From the NCBI GenBank assembly GCA_038049695.1, contig CP142451.1:31294001-31358000 (forward strand): 64,000 bases of DNA. The letters run 5' to 3'. The position numbers were made by a program, and so were the translations under genes. Of the stretch, positions 52,735 to 64,000 are shown piece by piece. The notes under the pieces are model-generated. The model made no database searches and was not told the origin of the DNA. It saw only the letters and a program-made list of their open reading frames with translations. The number at the start of each line of letters is the position of its first letter. Positions within the stretch are counted from its first letter, which is position 1. The stretch comes from Cinnamomum chago (Eukaryota > Streptophyta > Magnoliopsida > Laurales > Lauraceae).

Positions 52735-55700
52735 TGTTAATAATTCTGGATCCATTTGGCCAATTTCAACATAAAGCCCGACTCATTTGCTTAGTAAAAC
52801 TGTAATATATTGTACAGATACTACATACTATCTTAGGATATAGCTGACTAGACAATAACTAAATTGTAGCCTAAATCAAGGATTGTACATTAATATATAT
52901 GGATATCAATCAATCCTTGGGAGATCATCCCATTGCAATCCAATTTGTCTACACTGCTGATTCTATTGACATGGTATCAAAGCATTGTTGAAAGATAAAA
53001 GTTGTAGCTCTTCTAATTGAAGGAGTTCCCTTCGGTCAGTGTTTGAAGAAGTGTGTGAAGAAGCGTTTTCTCATCACAGATCTGTCATAGCAACTGCCGA
53101 TCTGTGCCTGATCAAGAGTGGCCCATCACCGATGATCTTGGATCCTTCTGCAACTTTAAAGTCTTGATCGACAGGATTTCTAGATATTTTTGGTGATTTT
53201 CTGGGGATTTTTCATCATCATCTGAGGTAGGTTTTCGCTCCTCCATCTGTCGACTTTGGGCTTTTTTTCTCAAATCAGTTTAATCAAGTCCGTCCAGATT
53301 TGTGGATTTATATCCAATACACTTCAAGTTTGGACTGCTGGTAGTCACTTGGATCCATCACAATCTGATCTATTCTGATCTGTGATTGGACTCATTAGTG
53401 GGGCCCATAGATAGATCCCGCCAACAAAATCAAGGTCGCCTACTGTGTTTTCTGCACTGTTTCTATCAGTGCATCACTTCTGTGTGCATTCTATTGCCTC
53501 TGGCCATCCTTAAGCCCATCTGGTTTAAAAAAAAGGATACTTTCAATGCCTTAAAGATTGATCAGTGGGTTTTTTCCAAGTCAATTTGTTGCTGTGTGAT
53601 TGGTTTTGTTCATCATTACTGCTGCTTCATCTGAATATTTGTTGCAAATGGAGAAATCTGAAATCAACTTAATCAAGTTTAATGGTAAACATTATCCATC
53701 TTGGAACTTTCAATTTGAACTTTACCTAGAGGGTAAAGAATTATGGGGCCATATTTCTGAAACTGATCCAAAACCAACAGAAGATGAGAGAAAATTGTAT
53801 CTTGGAACACAAAAAGATGCTAAGGTCAAAAGTTGGATTCTCGGGTCCATGGAACCACAATTTTTCGTGAATTTGAAACCATACAAATCTGCCAAAGATA
53901 TGTGAAACTATCTGAAAAAGGTGTGTCATCAGGGGAATTCTGCACGACAGTATCAGTTGGAATTTGAAATTGCAAATTATATGCAAGGAACTTCCTCCAT
54001 TCAAGACTATTATTTTGGTTTCCAAAATTTATGGACAGAATTAGGTGAAATCAAATATGCAAATATCTCTGCACAGGCTCTTCCCGAACCGCAAAATATA
54101 CTAACAACTAATCATTGGGATCAGTTTCTCTTGAAATTAGGGCCTCGGTATGAATCGGTCAGATCTAATCTCATGAGTAGGGTACCTTCTCCATCACTAG
54201 ATGAGTGTCTAAATGAATTACTACGAGGGGAAGAGAGACAATTGACTCAATCTGGTGTGCTCCAACAAGCCACTCATGGTGCAATTGATGTTGCCTATAG
54301 ATTAGGCCATCCTAATTCCAAAGTATTGTTATCTTTGTTAAATTCTGGTCACATAAATAAAATGAAGTTTTTATCATCAGATGTTGCTCTTGATTGCACC
54401 ACTTGTAAGCTGGGAAAGAGTAAAACTTTGCCTTATCCATTACATGTTTCTTCTTATACCAAATATTTTGATTTAGTACATAGTGTTGTTTGGGGTGTTG
54501 CTCCAATTGTTTCTCATTCACAGTATAAGTATTTTGTGACCTTCATTGATGATTATAGTCATTTTACATGGGTTTATTTTCTACATGCCAAATCTGAAGC
54601 CTTTGATGTGTTTAAAAAATTATTGAATTCTGTTCAAAATCAATTTTCAACATGTATTAAGATTTTTCATACAGACTCACGGGGGGAATACATGTCCTCG
54701 AAATTTCAAGAATTTTTACAAGACAAAGGGATTATATCCCAACGGACTTGTCCCTACAACCCCCAACAGAATGGTGTTGCAGAATGGAAAAATCATCATC
54801 TTCTAGTCATGGTCAGGTGTTTGTTATTAGAATCCTCAGTTCCACCTAGATTTTGGCCAGAAGCATTGACCAATGCTACTTATATCATCAACCGTCTTCC
54901 TTCTCTAAAACTTCAAAACACATCTCCACATTTCCGTCTTTTCCAAACTGAACCATAATACACATATTTACACACTTTTGGTTGTGTTTGTTTTGTTCAT
55001 CTTCCAACCCATGAACGTTCAAAGTTATCTGCACAATCTGCAAAATGTGCCTTTCTTGGTTATGCTTCCCAACAAAAAAGGTTTTATTTGTTATGACACC
55101 ACATCCAAGCATATTCAGATTTCTAGAAATGTTTTTTTTTTAAATTAACACCAGTACTTTTTCAGTCTTATCCTGATTCATCTCCAGAAATCACATTTTC
55201 TTAAGTACTATCCTTTGATGATGAATGCCTTCCTTCACCTCTGCAATTTCATCTGGACAAGGTGTATGTTCGTCGACAAGGAACAAATGCCACTCCTTTG
55301 CCTCTTCTACAAGAACCAGCCCTGGATCCTCCTCCAGCACTAGATCCACCTCAACTTACTATTCGTCATTCTTCTCATATCTCTTGGCCTTCGGATCGAT
55401 ATGGTTTTTCTCATTCTTCATATTTAGCTACCTTATCATCTGTTTCAATTCCTAATTCTTATTCACAAGCAGCAAGGCAAGAATGCTGGAGAAAGGCTAT
55501 GGAAGAAGAACTTCATGCTCTAGAGCAGAACAAAACATGGGTTGTTGTTCCATGCCTAGCCTCGGTTAAACCTATCGGGAGTAAATGGGTTTACTCTATC
55601 AAATTAAAGGCAAAAGGTACTTTGGATAGATACAAGGCAAGGCTTGTGCCCCTTGGCAACAGACAAGAATATGGCATTGACTACGAAGAAACTTTTGTGC

Positions 55701-56988
55701 CTGTAGCAAAGATGACCACAATTCGCACCATCCTTGCCATAGTTGCATCCCAATTCTGGCCCCTTTTTCAATTTGATGTAAAAAATGCCTTTCTTCATGA
55801 TGATCTTAAAGAGGAAGTTTACATGCGACTGCCTCAAAGTTTCCCAAAACCATCAGAAGGACAAGTTGCTCATTTGAAACGGTCTTTGTATGTGCTAAAA
55901 TAAGCACCAAGAGCATGGTTTGACAAATTCAAGGATGCGTTACTCACGCTGCAATTTCAACAGAGTCATTATGATCCGTCATTGTTTTTGCATCAGAAAT
56001 CAATAGGAATCACCATTCTTCTAGTTTATGTGGATGATATCATAATCACCGGCACAGATACAGCCATGATTCAAGATCTCCAATTTTTTCTTCATCAATC
56101 TTTTCAAATGAAGGATCTTGGACCTCTAACATATTTTTTGGGATTGGAAGTTCATCGATCTGAGAAAGGGATGATTCTGTATCAACATAAGTATACTATG
56201 GATTTAATTGATTCAGCAGGCCTGTCAAACTCCACACCTATGGATACTCTTCTTGAACTGAATCTTAAACTCCATAGTGACAGTGGTGATCCCCTTCCTG
56301 ATCCGACATATTATCGACAACTTGTCGGTAGTCTTATATATTTGACTACTACTTGGCCTGACATCAGTTATGCAGTAAACTTGATGAGTCGGTATATGAC
56401 CAAGCCCTATCATCTCCATTTAGCAGCTATTCGATGAATTATCCGTTTTCTTCTTGGCACTTCTCACAGAAGCTTGTTTTTTCCTATTGGCTCTCTAATG
56501 ACATTGACTGCCTATTCTGATGTTGATTAGGCAGGTTACCCTGATACTCGTCGGTCCACAACGGGGTGGTGCATGTACTTAGGGGATGCCCCCTTATTTC
56601 ATGGAAAGTGAAAAAACAAGACAAAGTTTTCAAATCATCAACTGAGGCAGAATACCGTGCCATTTTTGCCACATGCTCAGAAATTCTATGGCTTCGTGGT
56701 CTCCTTGAGGAACATGGCTTCTCACAAAAATCTCCCACACCCCTACATGCGGATAACACCAGTGCCTTTTGGATTACAGAAAATCCAGTGTTTCATGAAA
56801 GAACTAAACACGTCGAGGTTGCTTGCCACTTTATCAAGGATGAATAGCTACGCGATGTTATCTCTTTTCCGTTCATCTCCTCTAGCCTCCAAATTGCTAA
56901 TATTTTTACAAACGCACTTCCTCGACCACGTCATCAGTTCTTGACAGACAAATTGATGCTTGTTGACGCATCGACATCATAATTGAGC
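52735..56988 (+). mobile_element. Copia LTR retrotransposon C, degraded
   Basis: The 5' LTR is 52735-52971 (TGTTAATAATT...TTGACA), followed by the primer site TGGTATCAAAGC at 52972. Gag starts at 53648 (MEKSEINLIKFNGKHYPSWN), close to Copia A. Integrase is at about 54290-54960 ([24 protein letters not shown]), reverse transcriptase at 55262-56437 ([24 protein letters not shown]) and RNase H at 56566-56944 ([20 protein letters not shown]). A 3' LTR was not recognised; similarity stops near 56988. It is broken in about ten places and some internal sequence is missing. Confidence 0.88.
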
Positions 56989-57228
56989 ATGTGATGACAT
57001 GTGTATGGCATGGTGCATTTGATTCTACAAGCCCCAATTTGATTCCTAGTTGTGCTTAAAGTTCTAAAGGTAGATAGCTCTTCCATAATTTGAGATTTAC
57101 ATATTTATGTTTTTTCTATTTTATGAATTATGATAGATTCCTTGATTTCAATTTAATAGAATTGTGTTTTTATTGTCTTTGATTCTCAATTTGATCTAAT
57201 TGAAATAAGGGAAATGGGGGTTTCCTTA
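56989..57228. other. Short unassigned stretch
   Basis: AT-rich DNA between Copia C and the Harbinger-like MITE. Nothing was recognised. Confidence 0.5.
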
Positions 57229-58186
57229 GGGCACGTTTGGTAATGGGAGAGGAATCCTCTACCCAAAAAATTCCTTTTTTCTTCTTATGCGATGATATCC
57301 TCATTGAGGATTTCTCATGAAGAAGATTCACTGCAATCCATGTTTGGCAAACAAGAGAGAATCATGGGTTTCCATATACTACATCCTACGGTTGCAATTT
57401 TTATTCCATTTTCTCATAATCCTCCATGAATCAAGCCCTAAGATTTGAACCCCTGGACATTTTTCACCCTCTAGAAATGATGGGTCCTACAAATTAAAAA
57501 TTAATTTTTTTAAATCCTCGAAGTTTTGGTAAATATCTCAAAATATATAAAGAATCAATGGCGAAAAATTAAGCTACTAGCCGTTTCGGACTTTCAAAAC
57601 ATGATGGATGGTTCGGATCGTGATTGTGGGACCTATAAAGTAGGCTTCCGAAGCCAAAATCATAGCCAGTATATTACTGCCCTGTCCACTGTTAATGCAC
57701 CGTTTACAAATTAGATCCCATAGCCGTATTTGGCCTTCTGAATTGGCCTTCTGAAAAGACTGAACGGTTCAGATTTCACAAACAAGGCCCACAGAAATCC
57801 AGATCTCATGATCCAAAGGTCTGGGATTTTTTGCAAATATCTAAAAATCAATGAAGAATCAACGGCTAAAATTTGATCTCATAGCCATTTTGGATCTTAT
57901 TAAATTGATTAGCCGTTTGGATTGTGATTATGGGGCTTTCCAAACAAAAAATGGGCAATCTCAAGTTATCATTTGGAACACTGTTCATCCGCCTCTCTAT
58001 ATACGTGGAGATTTCTGGAATTCAGCGAGGGAGGTCCGACCAGGCTTTTCCTTCCCTTAAGGACATTTTTTAAGTATTTTGAGAAATCCTCTCATATGGT
58101 GGGATTTCTTCCCAAACATGGTTTTTCCATTCTTCCGAGGAAAAGCGGTGAGGATTCCGCACCGTGGATGGTTTGACAGCGTGCCC
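57229..58186. mobile_element. Harbinger/Tourist-like MITE (958 b)
   Basis: Ends GGGCACGTTTGG and GTGCCC (complement GGGCACGCTGTC), flanked by TTA on both sides (57226-57228, 58187-58189). A TTA duplication and GGGCACGTTTGGT-type tips are usual for PIF/Harbinger MITEs. The terminal repeat is short (GGGCACG plus scattered matches), and at 958 b it is long for the class. There is no transposase. Confidence 0.7.
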
Positions 58187-58189
58187 TTA

Positions 58190-59968
58190 ATTTTTTTAGG
58201 ATGGAGGGTTATAAAAATAGGAGGTTTTTATAAAATTGGATTCAAATCAACAAGAGAACACAAGAAATTTGTTGGGTCCATGATGCTTGAATTTGGATTT
58301 TCCCCAACTGGATCTTGTCTTCTATGATGATTTGAAGATCCCTCATTTAGATTTGTATTAGGATTTATGTGTTTAATGTAAGTCCATGTCTTTTAATCAT
58401 GTTTGAATGTGATACAAATGGTCTCTATGGTTTTTCTTGAACCCTCATGTCATTAATGATGTTTTTGATGCATCTAATTGCTATTTAGGGTTCTTGTCAA
58501 TATACAAATTAGAGATTTGAGATTCATGTTTTAACTAATTTTAGCAACATTAGGGTTATGAATAATTTGAGTTTACTTTTTGTGCATTTTCAAGGACCTA
58601 CTGTAGGAAAATAATTCTAAGAAAAATCAAGGATGATGCCTTATGTGGCTACGGTATGGGGTTCAAATATTGTGATAATTGTAATTACCTATATCCTATT
58701 GTACTATGTACATTAACTAATAGAATAATTAACTAATAGTATAGTCGACGACTAACCTATAATGTTGTTGGAACTTTACAAATCAAATGGAATGTTTTTT
58801 ATATGGTCAATGATGATCAAAGGCTGATATCCTTATATGATGTAGTGACTTGTGACTTCCCTTTGACTCGATGAGTGGGACTCAAACCGAGGCAAGCTAG
58901 CAAGGGTTACAATGGCAGGGGAGGCCTGAATACTATTATAGCTAATGTGCATGTTGGTGGTACCTCACGTGACTATTGTTAAATTGTAACATCCGTTCAG
59001 AGGGTGTCATTGAGCGAATGAGATGAAATTCAATCGGCGGTATCGTTAGACACCTCGGCTCCAGGGGGTAAAATGCACGGGCCTTTTCCTAATTGGAGGA
59101 AGCATTAGGGCTGGGTGTGCCAATTGATGTTGAAGTTGAAGTATTGATCTTAGGATGTATGCGTGTCAAATTCAAGTCATTCTCACGTGTTGTACATGTT
59201 TACCAACAATCTTTTGATATTATGATGTATATAATATGACCACTATTTATATGTGTGTTTCAAACTATGTACCATATCTACTAAGTCCACCTTGTTCTCA
59301 CACCAATCATGGGCCATTTTGTTGTGAGTTCACCCTATTCTCACATCAATCCTTCCATCCACTCACGCACGTGGGGCCCACATGGAACCTCACTTGCTAA
59401 AGGGACCTCCACCCTACCTACTTGTGTAAAGTGGTGGAGGCTCAGATTATCATCGTAACCCCTTGATATGTGGCTGACAAGTTTTCACTATCCAAAAACA
59501 AGTTGCGCAGTCAATCTAATGGTCCAGTTGATTTAGATTGGTGCCAAACCCCAGGACCTTTGACTATAGGGGTCCCTATTGTGTGGTCCACTCGGATGGG
59601 CCAACAATTGGCCCCATACGTGTGAGCGGATAGGGTTGCTCCCATCCGCGTGAGCTAAGGAGAGGCTCACACACACATATGGGAAATGTTGCTATGAGAG
59701 TTAGCTCTCACTACTTATGGTGAGAGATACCATGATGGGGCCCACTCGGGGCCCCACAGATCACGAGACTAGGGGATAGAAAGAACCATCCTTGATGGGC
59801 CCAACTATCAAGTTTGGATTCAATCCCATACCTTTAACCCCTTGATCTGTGGCCCACAAGTTTAACAACTAATATTAAAGAAAAACCTTTGACCCTCAAT
59901 CCAGCGGTCTAGTCCACTCGGATGGGTTCCAACCCATGGGCTCCAGCATAATTCAAGGGAGTCCCGTG
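58190..59968. other. TOP3B intron DNA without recognised genes
   Basis: Contains a diverged direct duplication around 'aaccccttgat.tgtggc' (59457 and 59838), GGGGCCCAC-rich words and no coding frame. It is part of the intron after exon f if the gene continues to the right. Confidence 0.5.
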
Positions 59969-60489
59969 CAAGGATGAAATAGCGGTAGTGGCGGGCCGCT
60001 ACACCCGCCACCAAACCGCTACGAAGCGGGCGATACGTAGCGTAGCGGTGTGATTTGAAAAAATCGCCAAAAAAATCTAAAAAAATTCTAGAAAATCTAG
60101 AAAATTGTAAAATAAAAGAAAATGTGGTTCTTTTGCAAAAGTAAGAAAATAGCGGTACCCTCAATATATGAGGTCCTGTATCGCTGTATAAATAGAAAAT
60201 AGTAGTAATTATTAGTTTTTTCATATGTATTCATGTTTCTTAGTCATGCTAACTTAAAAAGTAATGGAATGCTCATAAAATATATATATATATATAAACT
60301 AGAACATGAAATAAAGGCATGAGAATTAAGAAGACTTAAGAGTTAGGTCATTTCTCATTAGTGAACATTGAACAATCAAATATCAATACTTCAACATTCA
60401 AGGTTCAAATTCAATCAAGTGAAAGAACTATGAAGTGATCAACAATCAACATTCCACACCAATTTAGAAATGACAAAGAGAGTAGAGAG

Positions 60490-61148
60490 TTAGGGAAGGA
60501 AATTGGAATACCTTAATCGCCACCAAAAGGAATGTCTACCAAGATTCAAGGGGCTATGGTTATCCTCATCCCCATCAGTGTTATCATTTCTACTACCACC
60601 ATATTGAATTTGATATTGATGAGCATTGGGATCCACAAATCCAAAGAAGGCAGCCGCACCCGCATCATAAGAACTTGGAGGAGGTGGAGGTGGATATCTA
60701 CCATATTGCATTTCACCATAGTCACCATATGAGTGGGACCCCGAAGCTGAAGACTGTTCTTCTCCTTGTTGTACTTGACCATATGGAAAATAGTCAAAAT
60801 ACTATGAGGGTCCTTGTCCACTGTAACTAGGGTTCCGCGAATCAGTCCATGATGCCGCTTGTTGTCCTCCAACATCTCCACCCATATTTCCTTGCTCATT
60901 ACTACCTCCAGCCCCAGGTGATGAATCTCTTCGGCGCCATTGATGACCACGGCTTGGATCAAATCTTTCAGATGGAGGTAACTCCTATACTTCCTCTATT
61001 GGAATGACGTCGTCTTCATCATGTTGATAGTATTCACTAGTACCGCTTGTCCCATTGTCTCCTCCATCTCCACCATGGCTATTCGAAGAGACTGTGGTGG
61101 AACTAGCTTTCTCAAAAGCAGGTTCTTTCCCACTCTTAGTCCTACTCG
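60490..61148 (-). pseudogene. hAT transposase, C-terminal tail
   Basis: Minus-strand reading from RTKSGKEPAFEK and SSNSHGGDGGDNGTSG through PSERFDPSRGHQWRRRDSSP to QYGRYPPPPPPSSYDAG and HSFWWRLRYSNFLP (stop at 60490). This is a Gly/Ser/Pro/Gln/Tyr-rich tail as in many plant hAT proteins of this type. Two in-frame TAG stops occur (after DDVIPIEEV and after GQGPS). It joins in frame with 62996-63423 once the inserted element and its duplication are removed. Confidence 0.75.
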
Positions 61149-62995
61149 CAGTGGTGGATCCAGGATTCAAAATCACTGGGGGCACGATTAAGTAGTAGGG
61201 GGTCCGGGGCATAGTTGTCAAGTTCGTTTCGGACGCTGTTTCGGCTTGGCTCCAAAATGAAATATTTCGGTCGATTCGGACATTTCGCTTTTCAATTCGG
61301 AAATTTATTTCGGAAAATATAAATATTATATATATATATTAAAAACATATAGCACTGCTCAATTTGTTAATCAAAATTTTCAGTGGGACACAAAAATATC
61401 ACAATCATTTAAATGGCCCATTTCAGATTTGATATTTTAAAAATGGTTTCATAAAATTTGCTAATAACATCAAATATCATTGTATGCAACTCACATAATG
61501 GGCTTTGGTATTTCTTAAATACTAAACGGTAGCATCAATTTAAGTCTTCATCAACATTTACAAATAAAAGGACCTTTGATGAACAACAGCGATTACAAAT
61601 AATTGACCCTTTGATGGCATCAGTGTTTACAAATAAAGTGGGTGGCCCTCTGATGACATCAGCAACTACAAATAACCCTTGACATGTGACCCTCGGATAA
61701 ACATCAGCTATTACAGATGAGGGGCCCACTGATGACATGAGCAGTTACCAATTAAGTGGGTGGCCCTCTGATGAACATCAAAGATTACAAATGGGTGGCC
61801 ACCACTTTCTAGTACTCATCACGATTCAAAACCCATCTGTGAAAGCAAGACCCTTTTAAAAGGGGCTCTTGTCATAAAAAAAATAGAAGAAAGGAGGTCT
61901 CGAAGCTTCAAACCCTTTCCTCAAATCGACCATAAAAGGAAGGGAAACGAAGAAGAACTGGAGAGATTCTACATTGGTGGTTCTCTAGCGAGCTGGTTTG
62001 CAAGAAATCAAAGCATCGCAGCAACGACGACCTTCGGCAATGCATCCAAAACTCTCGGCGAGGGAGAAAATGCCGCAATCTCTTCGTCAGAGAAGATCTT
62101 GGAGATGATATGGATGATATTTGCCCTTTGGAATCCATTTTATAGATCGATTGGGATTTTGAACGTTGCATGCTCTAGAAGATGAAACGAGGGCTCGTTG
62201 GCTTTCTCAAAGCTTTCTTCTCGATTAGAAAAGGTGCGTAGGATAATTTCATATATTTCTCTTCAGATTCATCCAAATCCCCAAATTATTTTCATTTGAT
62301 TTCACTTCTTTCAATGGTTCCCCTTTGGATTTGTCCGAATCAATAGATTCGGTTACTGTTCGTCCGAGATTTGGGGTTTTTGATAGAAACCTTCTAGTTC
62401 GGGCGAAATCAGACGAAACCTAAACCGAACATCTTCAAGCAAGATGTTCGGTTCGGTTTAGGCTCCGAACCGAGGAAAATCGGACATTTCGTCCGAACCG
62501 AAACGTACTTGACAACTATGTTGCCCCCGGAAATTTTTTTTGGGTTATTTATATGATTGCAAATGATTTTTTCTTTTTTTCTTCATGCTTGAGAAAAAAC
62601 AATACACAAAAAAAGTAGTGGACCTTTTACATACACTATCAGTAACTAATACACAGAAAGGTGCATTCAAAGACAGATAGTTTGTAGATTTCCACTGCAT
62701 TGCAAATCATGCCTAGCAAGGACAAATAGTGTGTAGATTTACCCTAAACCTTTTATATGGAACAAATATAATATAATAATTTCAAGCAATAAAACAAGAC
62801 ATATTTATTTATCACAATTGTTCTCTACGAGTTTTCATTGGGGGCCTGGTTCAATGTCACTGGGGGCCTAATTGATTTGGGCCTAACTTAGTATACATAT
62901 TTTTTTTTTCCCAAAAAGAAAGTATACATATTTTTTTTCCCAAAAAGTCACTGGGGGCCCAGGTCCCCAGTGACAAAGAAGTGCATCAGCCTCTG
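61149..62995. mobile_element. Non-autonomous hAT element inserted in the transposase gene, itself split by a MITE
   Basis: Ends CAGTGGTGGATCCAGG (left) and, as complement of the right end, CAGAGGCTGATGCACTTC. The flanks cctactcg (61141-61148) and cctactag (62996-63003) agree at seven of eight bases. Its own sequence is only about 536 b; the remainder is the 1311-b MITE at 61210-62520. The right part holds a doubled 'agtatacatattttttttcccaaaaag'-type block and repeated 'tcactgggggcc' words. Confidence 0.8.
61210..62520. mobile_element. hAT-type MITE, 1311 b, copy 2 (inverted relative to 43889)
   Basis: CATAGTTGTCAAGT...ACTTGACAACTATG, near-identical to the complement of 43889-45198 across its full length. 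In the about 290 b I aligned, there are six substitutions, five of them CpG in this copy but TpG or CpA in copy 1. Flanks gtccgggg and ttgccccc do not form an 8-b duplication, unlike copy 1. Confidence 0.9.
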
Positions 62996-63423
62996 CCTAC
63001 TAGTACCTTCTCCTTGACGTGGCTGACCTTCTGCAGGTGCCTCACTCATATCCTCATCTATCAACTCTTGAACCGTTTCCTAAAACCCCGGATCTGAATC
63101 TAGCAGTGGATCCTCTACCTCGGCTAGCCATGGGAGTAAGGGATCGTCCTCTCTGATTATGTGATCCAAATTAATAGGACAATAAACATGATCATCCCTT
63201 GCCATTCTCTTCCTAATTCTGTTTCTCAACTTCAGATTGTAATGACAATATACAAGCTTGTTGAGTTTCTGCATGGTAAGCCGATTCCTGGCCTTTGTGT
63301 GGATCAAAGAGAAAGTGCTCCAATTTCTTTCACAGTTGGAAGATGTTGTAGTTTGACTAAGGATGCGAACAACCGCGCTCCTTAGATGTGGAGCACTCTC
63401 TCCAAAATTCATCCACCAATCAG
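62996..63423 (-). pseudogene. hAT transposase exon: dimerisation domain
   Basis: Begins after acceptor gcatttcag with ADWWMNFGESAPHLRSAVVR, then TTTSSNCERNWSTFSLIHTK and ARNRLTMQKLNKLVYCHYNL: the conserved C-terminal dimerisation motif of hAT transposases. An in-frame TAG follows LLDSDPGF (at about 63077-63079). The text beyond it (ETVQELIDEDMSEAPAEG) stays coherent, so the stop looks like a single inactivating mutation in an otherwise recent gene. The exon then meets the inserted element at 62995. Confidence 0.85.
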
Positions 63424-63553
63424 CTGAAATGCAAAAAATAAATAAAGAAAATTAGATATTTGTAACCCTCAAGTCCTTTTAATCAATTAAGATAAATAAA
63501 TCAAGATTCATCATTCAAGACTATTGGGTGGGGTCTTTTGTTCATAGTCATAC

Positions 63554-63620
63554 CAGGTGGCATCCTTCCAATCGATCGTATCACAAGAGGGTCAGCAAAG
63601 GTTCCTCTCCTTTGTGTATA
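63554..63620 (-). CDS. hAT transposase exon (partial gene)
   Basis: YTQRRGTFADPLVIRSIGRM and PP plus one base, read on the minus strand. Acceptor tctaag; donor ctg|gtatga. The split codon g+ct gives Ala at the next exon (PPADWWMNF), which fixes the phase. GTFA.P.A.R...M.P..WW is the usual approach to the dimerisation domain. Confidence 0.75.
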
Positions 63621-63732
63621 CTTAGATATATACAATGTGAAAATTAGATATAAGTCCGTAAACCCCTACAGCATGTATGGCAATTGCCACTTGGCAGCAT
63701 AATTAAATTCTCTTAAGTAACCACTCACTCAC

Positions 63733-63872
63733 CTCTTGTATGGCATCAATCTGATCATCTGGATTTAACAATCTCTTTAACACCTCCCGTAATCCTACCT
63801 GCAAGTTCGTATCTATTGCTTCGGTGTGTAGTTCGACATTGCGGTAATAGAATTTGGGATTCAAAAAATAAC
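63733..63872 (-). CDS. hAT transposase exon (partial gene)
   Basis: Starts with two bases completing Gly, then YFLNPKFYYRNVELHTEAID ... LREVLKRLLNPDDQIDAIQE. It ends at the donor gag|gtgagt in phase 0. The preceding exon end QLHHPLHAA is visible at 63976-64000 and would use a gc donor (gcag|gcaatt). This is the part of hAT transposases between the catalytic core and dimerisation domain ('AAYFLNP'). Confidence 0.75.
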
Positions 63873-64000
63873 CTACATTATAAATATGTAGAATGTACTG
63901 TGAGCAAACAAGATAATAAATACATTAGTTAGGAAAACAAAAGAGTATCAAATTCAAAGATATATATTAATTGCCTGCAGCATGCAATGGATGATGCAAC

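Larger units (their letters stand above)
59969..64000 (-). mobile_element. hAT transposon with transposase gene (3' part; element runs past the window)
   Basis: The terminus CAAGGATGAAATAGCGG at 59969 matches the MITEs at 823 and 51746. The preceding gtcccgtg (59961-59968) is the expected 8-b target copy, but its partner lies beyond 64000. A transposase gene runs on the minus strand, with the hAT dimerisation region near 63.1-63.4 kb and a long low-complexity tail near 60.5-61.1 kb. The gene is interrupted by another hAT element (61149-62995). Stops in the tail region suggest it no longer makes a full product. Confidence 0.85.

Overview
The window is nuclear DNA of a flowering plant with a large, repeat-rich genome. 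This is suggested by the plant-type Copia and Gypsy LTR elements, L1-type LINEs, several hAT and one Harbinger-like MITE, plant splice signals and very long introns. No species can be named from the sequence alone. I see no rRNA, CRISPR array, bacterial operon or intact tRNA gene.

The only host gene I can support is the central part of DNA topoisomerase III beta (TOP3B) on the + strand. Six coding exons (6040-6283, 12361-12523, 12615-12734, 14589-14668, 36219-36497, 49431-49599) join in one open frame of 351 complete codons, all with GT-AG introns. The exons holding the TOPRIM domain lie before base 1 and those for the end of the core and the zinc region after base 64000. Introns within the window are about 6.1 kb, 91 b, 1.9 kb, 21.6 kb and 12.9 kb, and the outer two run off the window. 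The active-site tyrosine is the first full codon after the 21.6-kb intron.

Nearly everything else is intron filled with nested mobile elements. 1-6.0 kb: a degenerate tandem repeat split by an LTR pair that itself holds a hAT MITE, then an LTR fragment and small hairpin and SINE-like pieces. 6.3-12.4 kb: two 5'-truncated LINEs (the first split by a 1.5-kb hAT element), then Copia and Gypsy-LTR remnants. 14.7-36.2 kb: a minus-strand Copia (14827-26170, TSD aatgg) that took two solo Gypsy-type LTRs of one family. It is followed by an old plus-strand Copia split by a LINE (15-b TSD), which was in turn split by a solo LTR and by a young Copia (29046-34540, TSD ttgta). 36.5-49.4 kb: a Copia remnant, a 3.1-kb solo LTR containing a 411-b palindromic element, decayed Gypsy gag split by a 1.3-kb hAT MITE, and a third copy of the 2.9-kb LTR family. 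49.6-64 kb: short tandem repeats, a large imperfect inverted repeat (50.2-52.7 kb) with a hAT MITE in one arm, a degraded Copia, a Harbinger-like MITE, and the end of a transposase-bearing hAT element (59969 to beyond 64000). That hAT contains a second hAT element, which contains a third, near-identical to the MITE at 43.9 kb but inverted.

The layout reads as one functional gene whose introns have collected at least fifteen insertions while the exons and splice sites stayed clean. I found no convincing new protein system. The most informative observations are the TOP3B architecture, the hAT family relationships and the two hairpin-forming structures.
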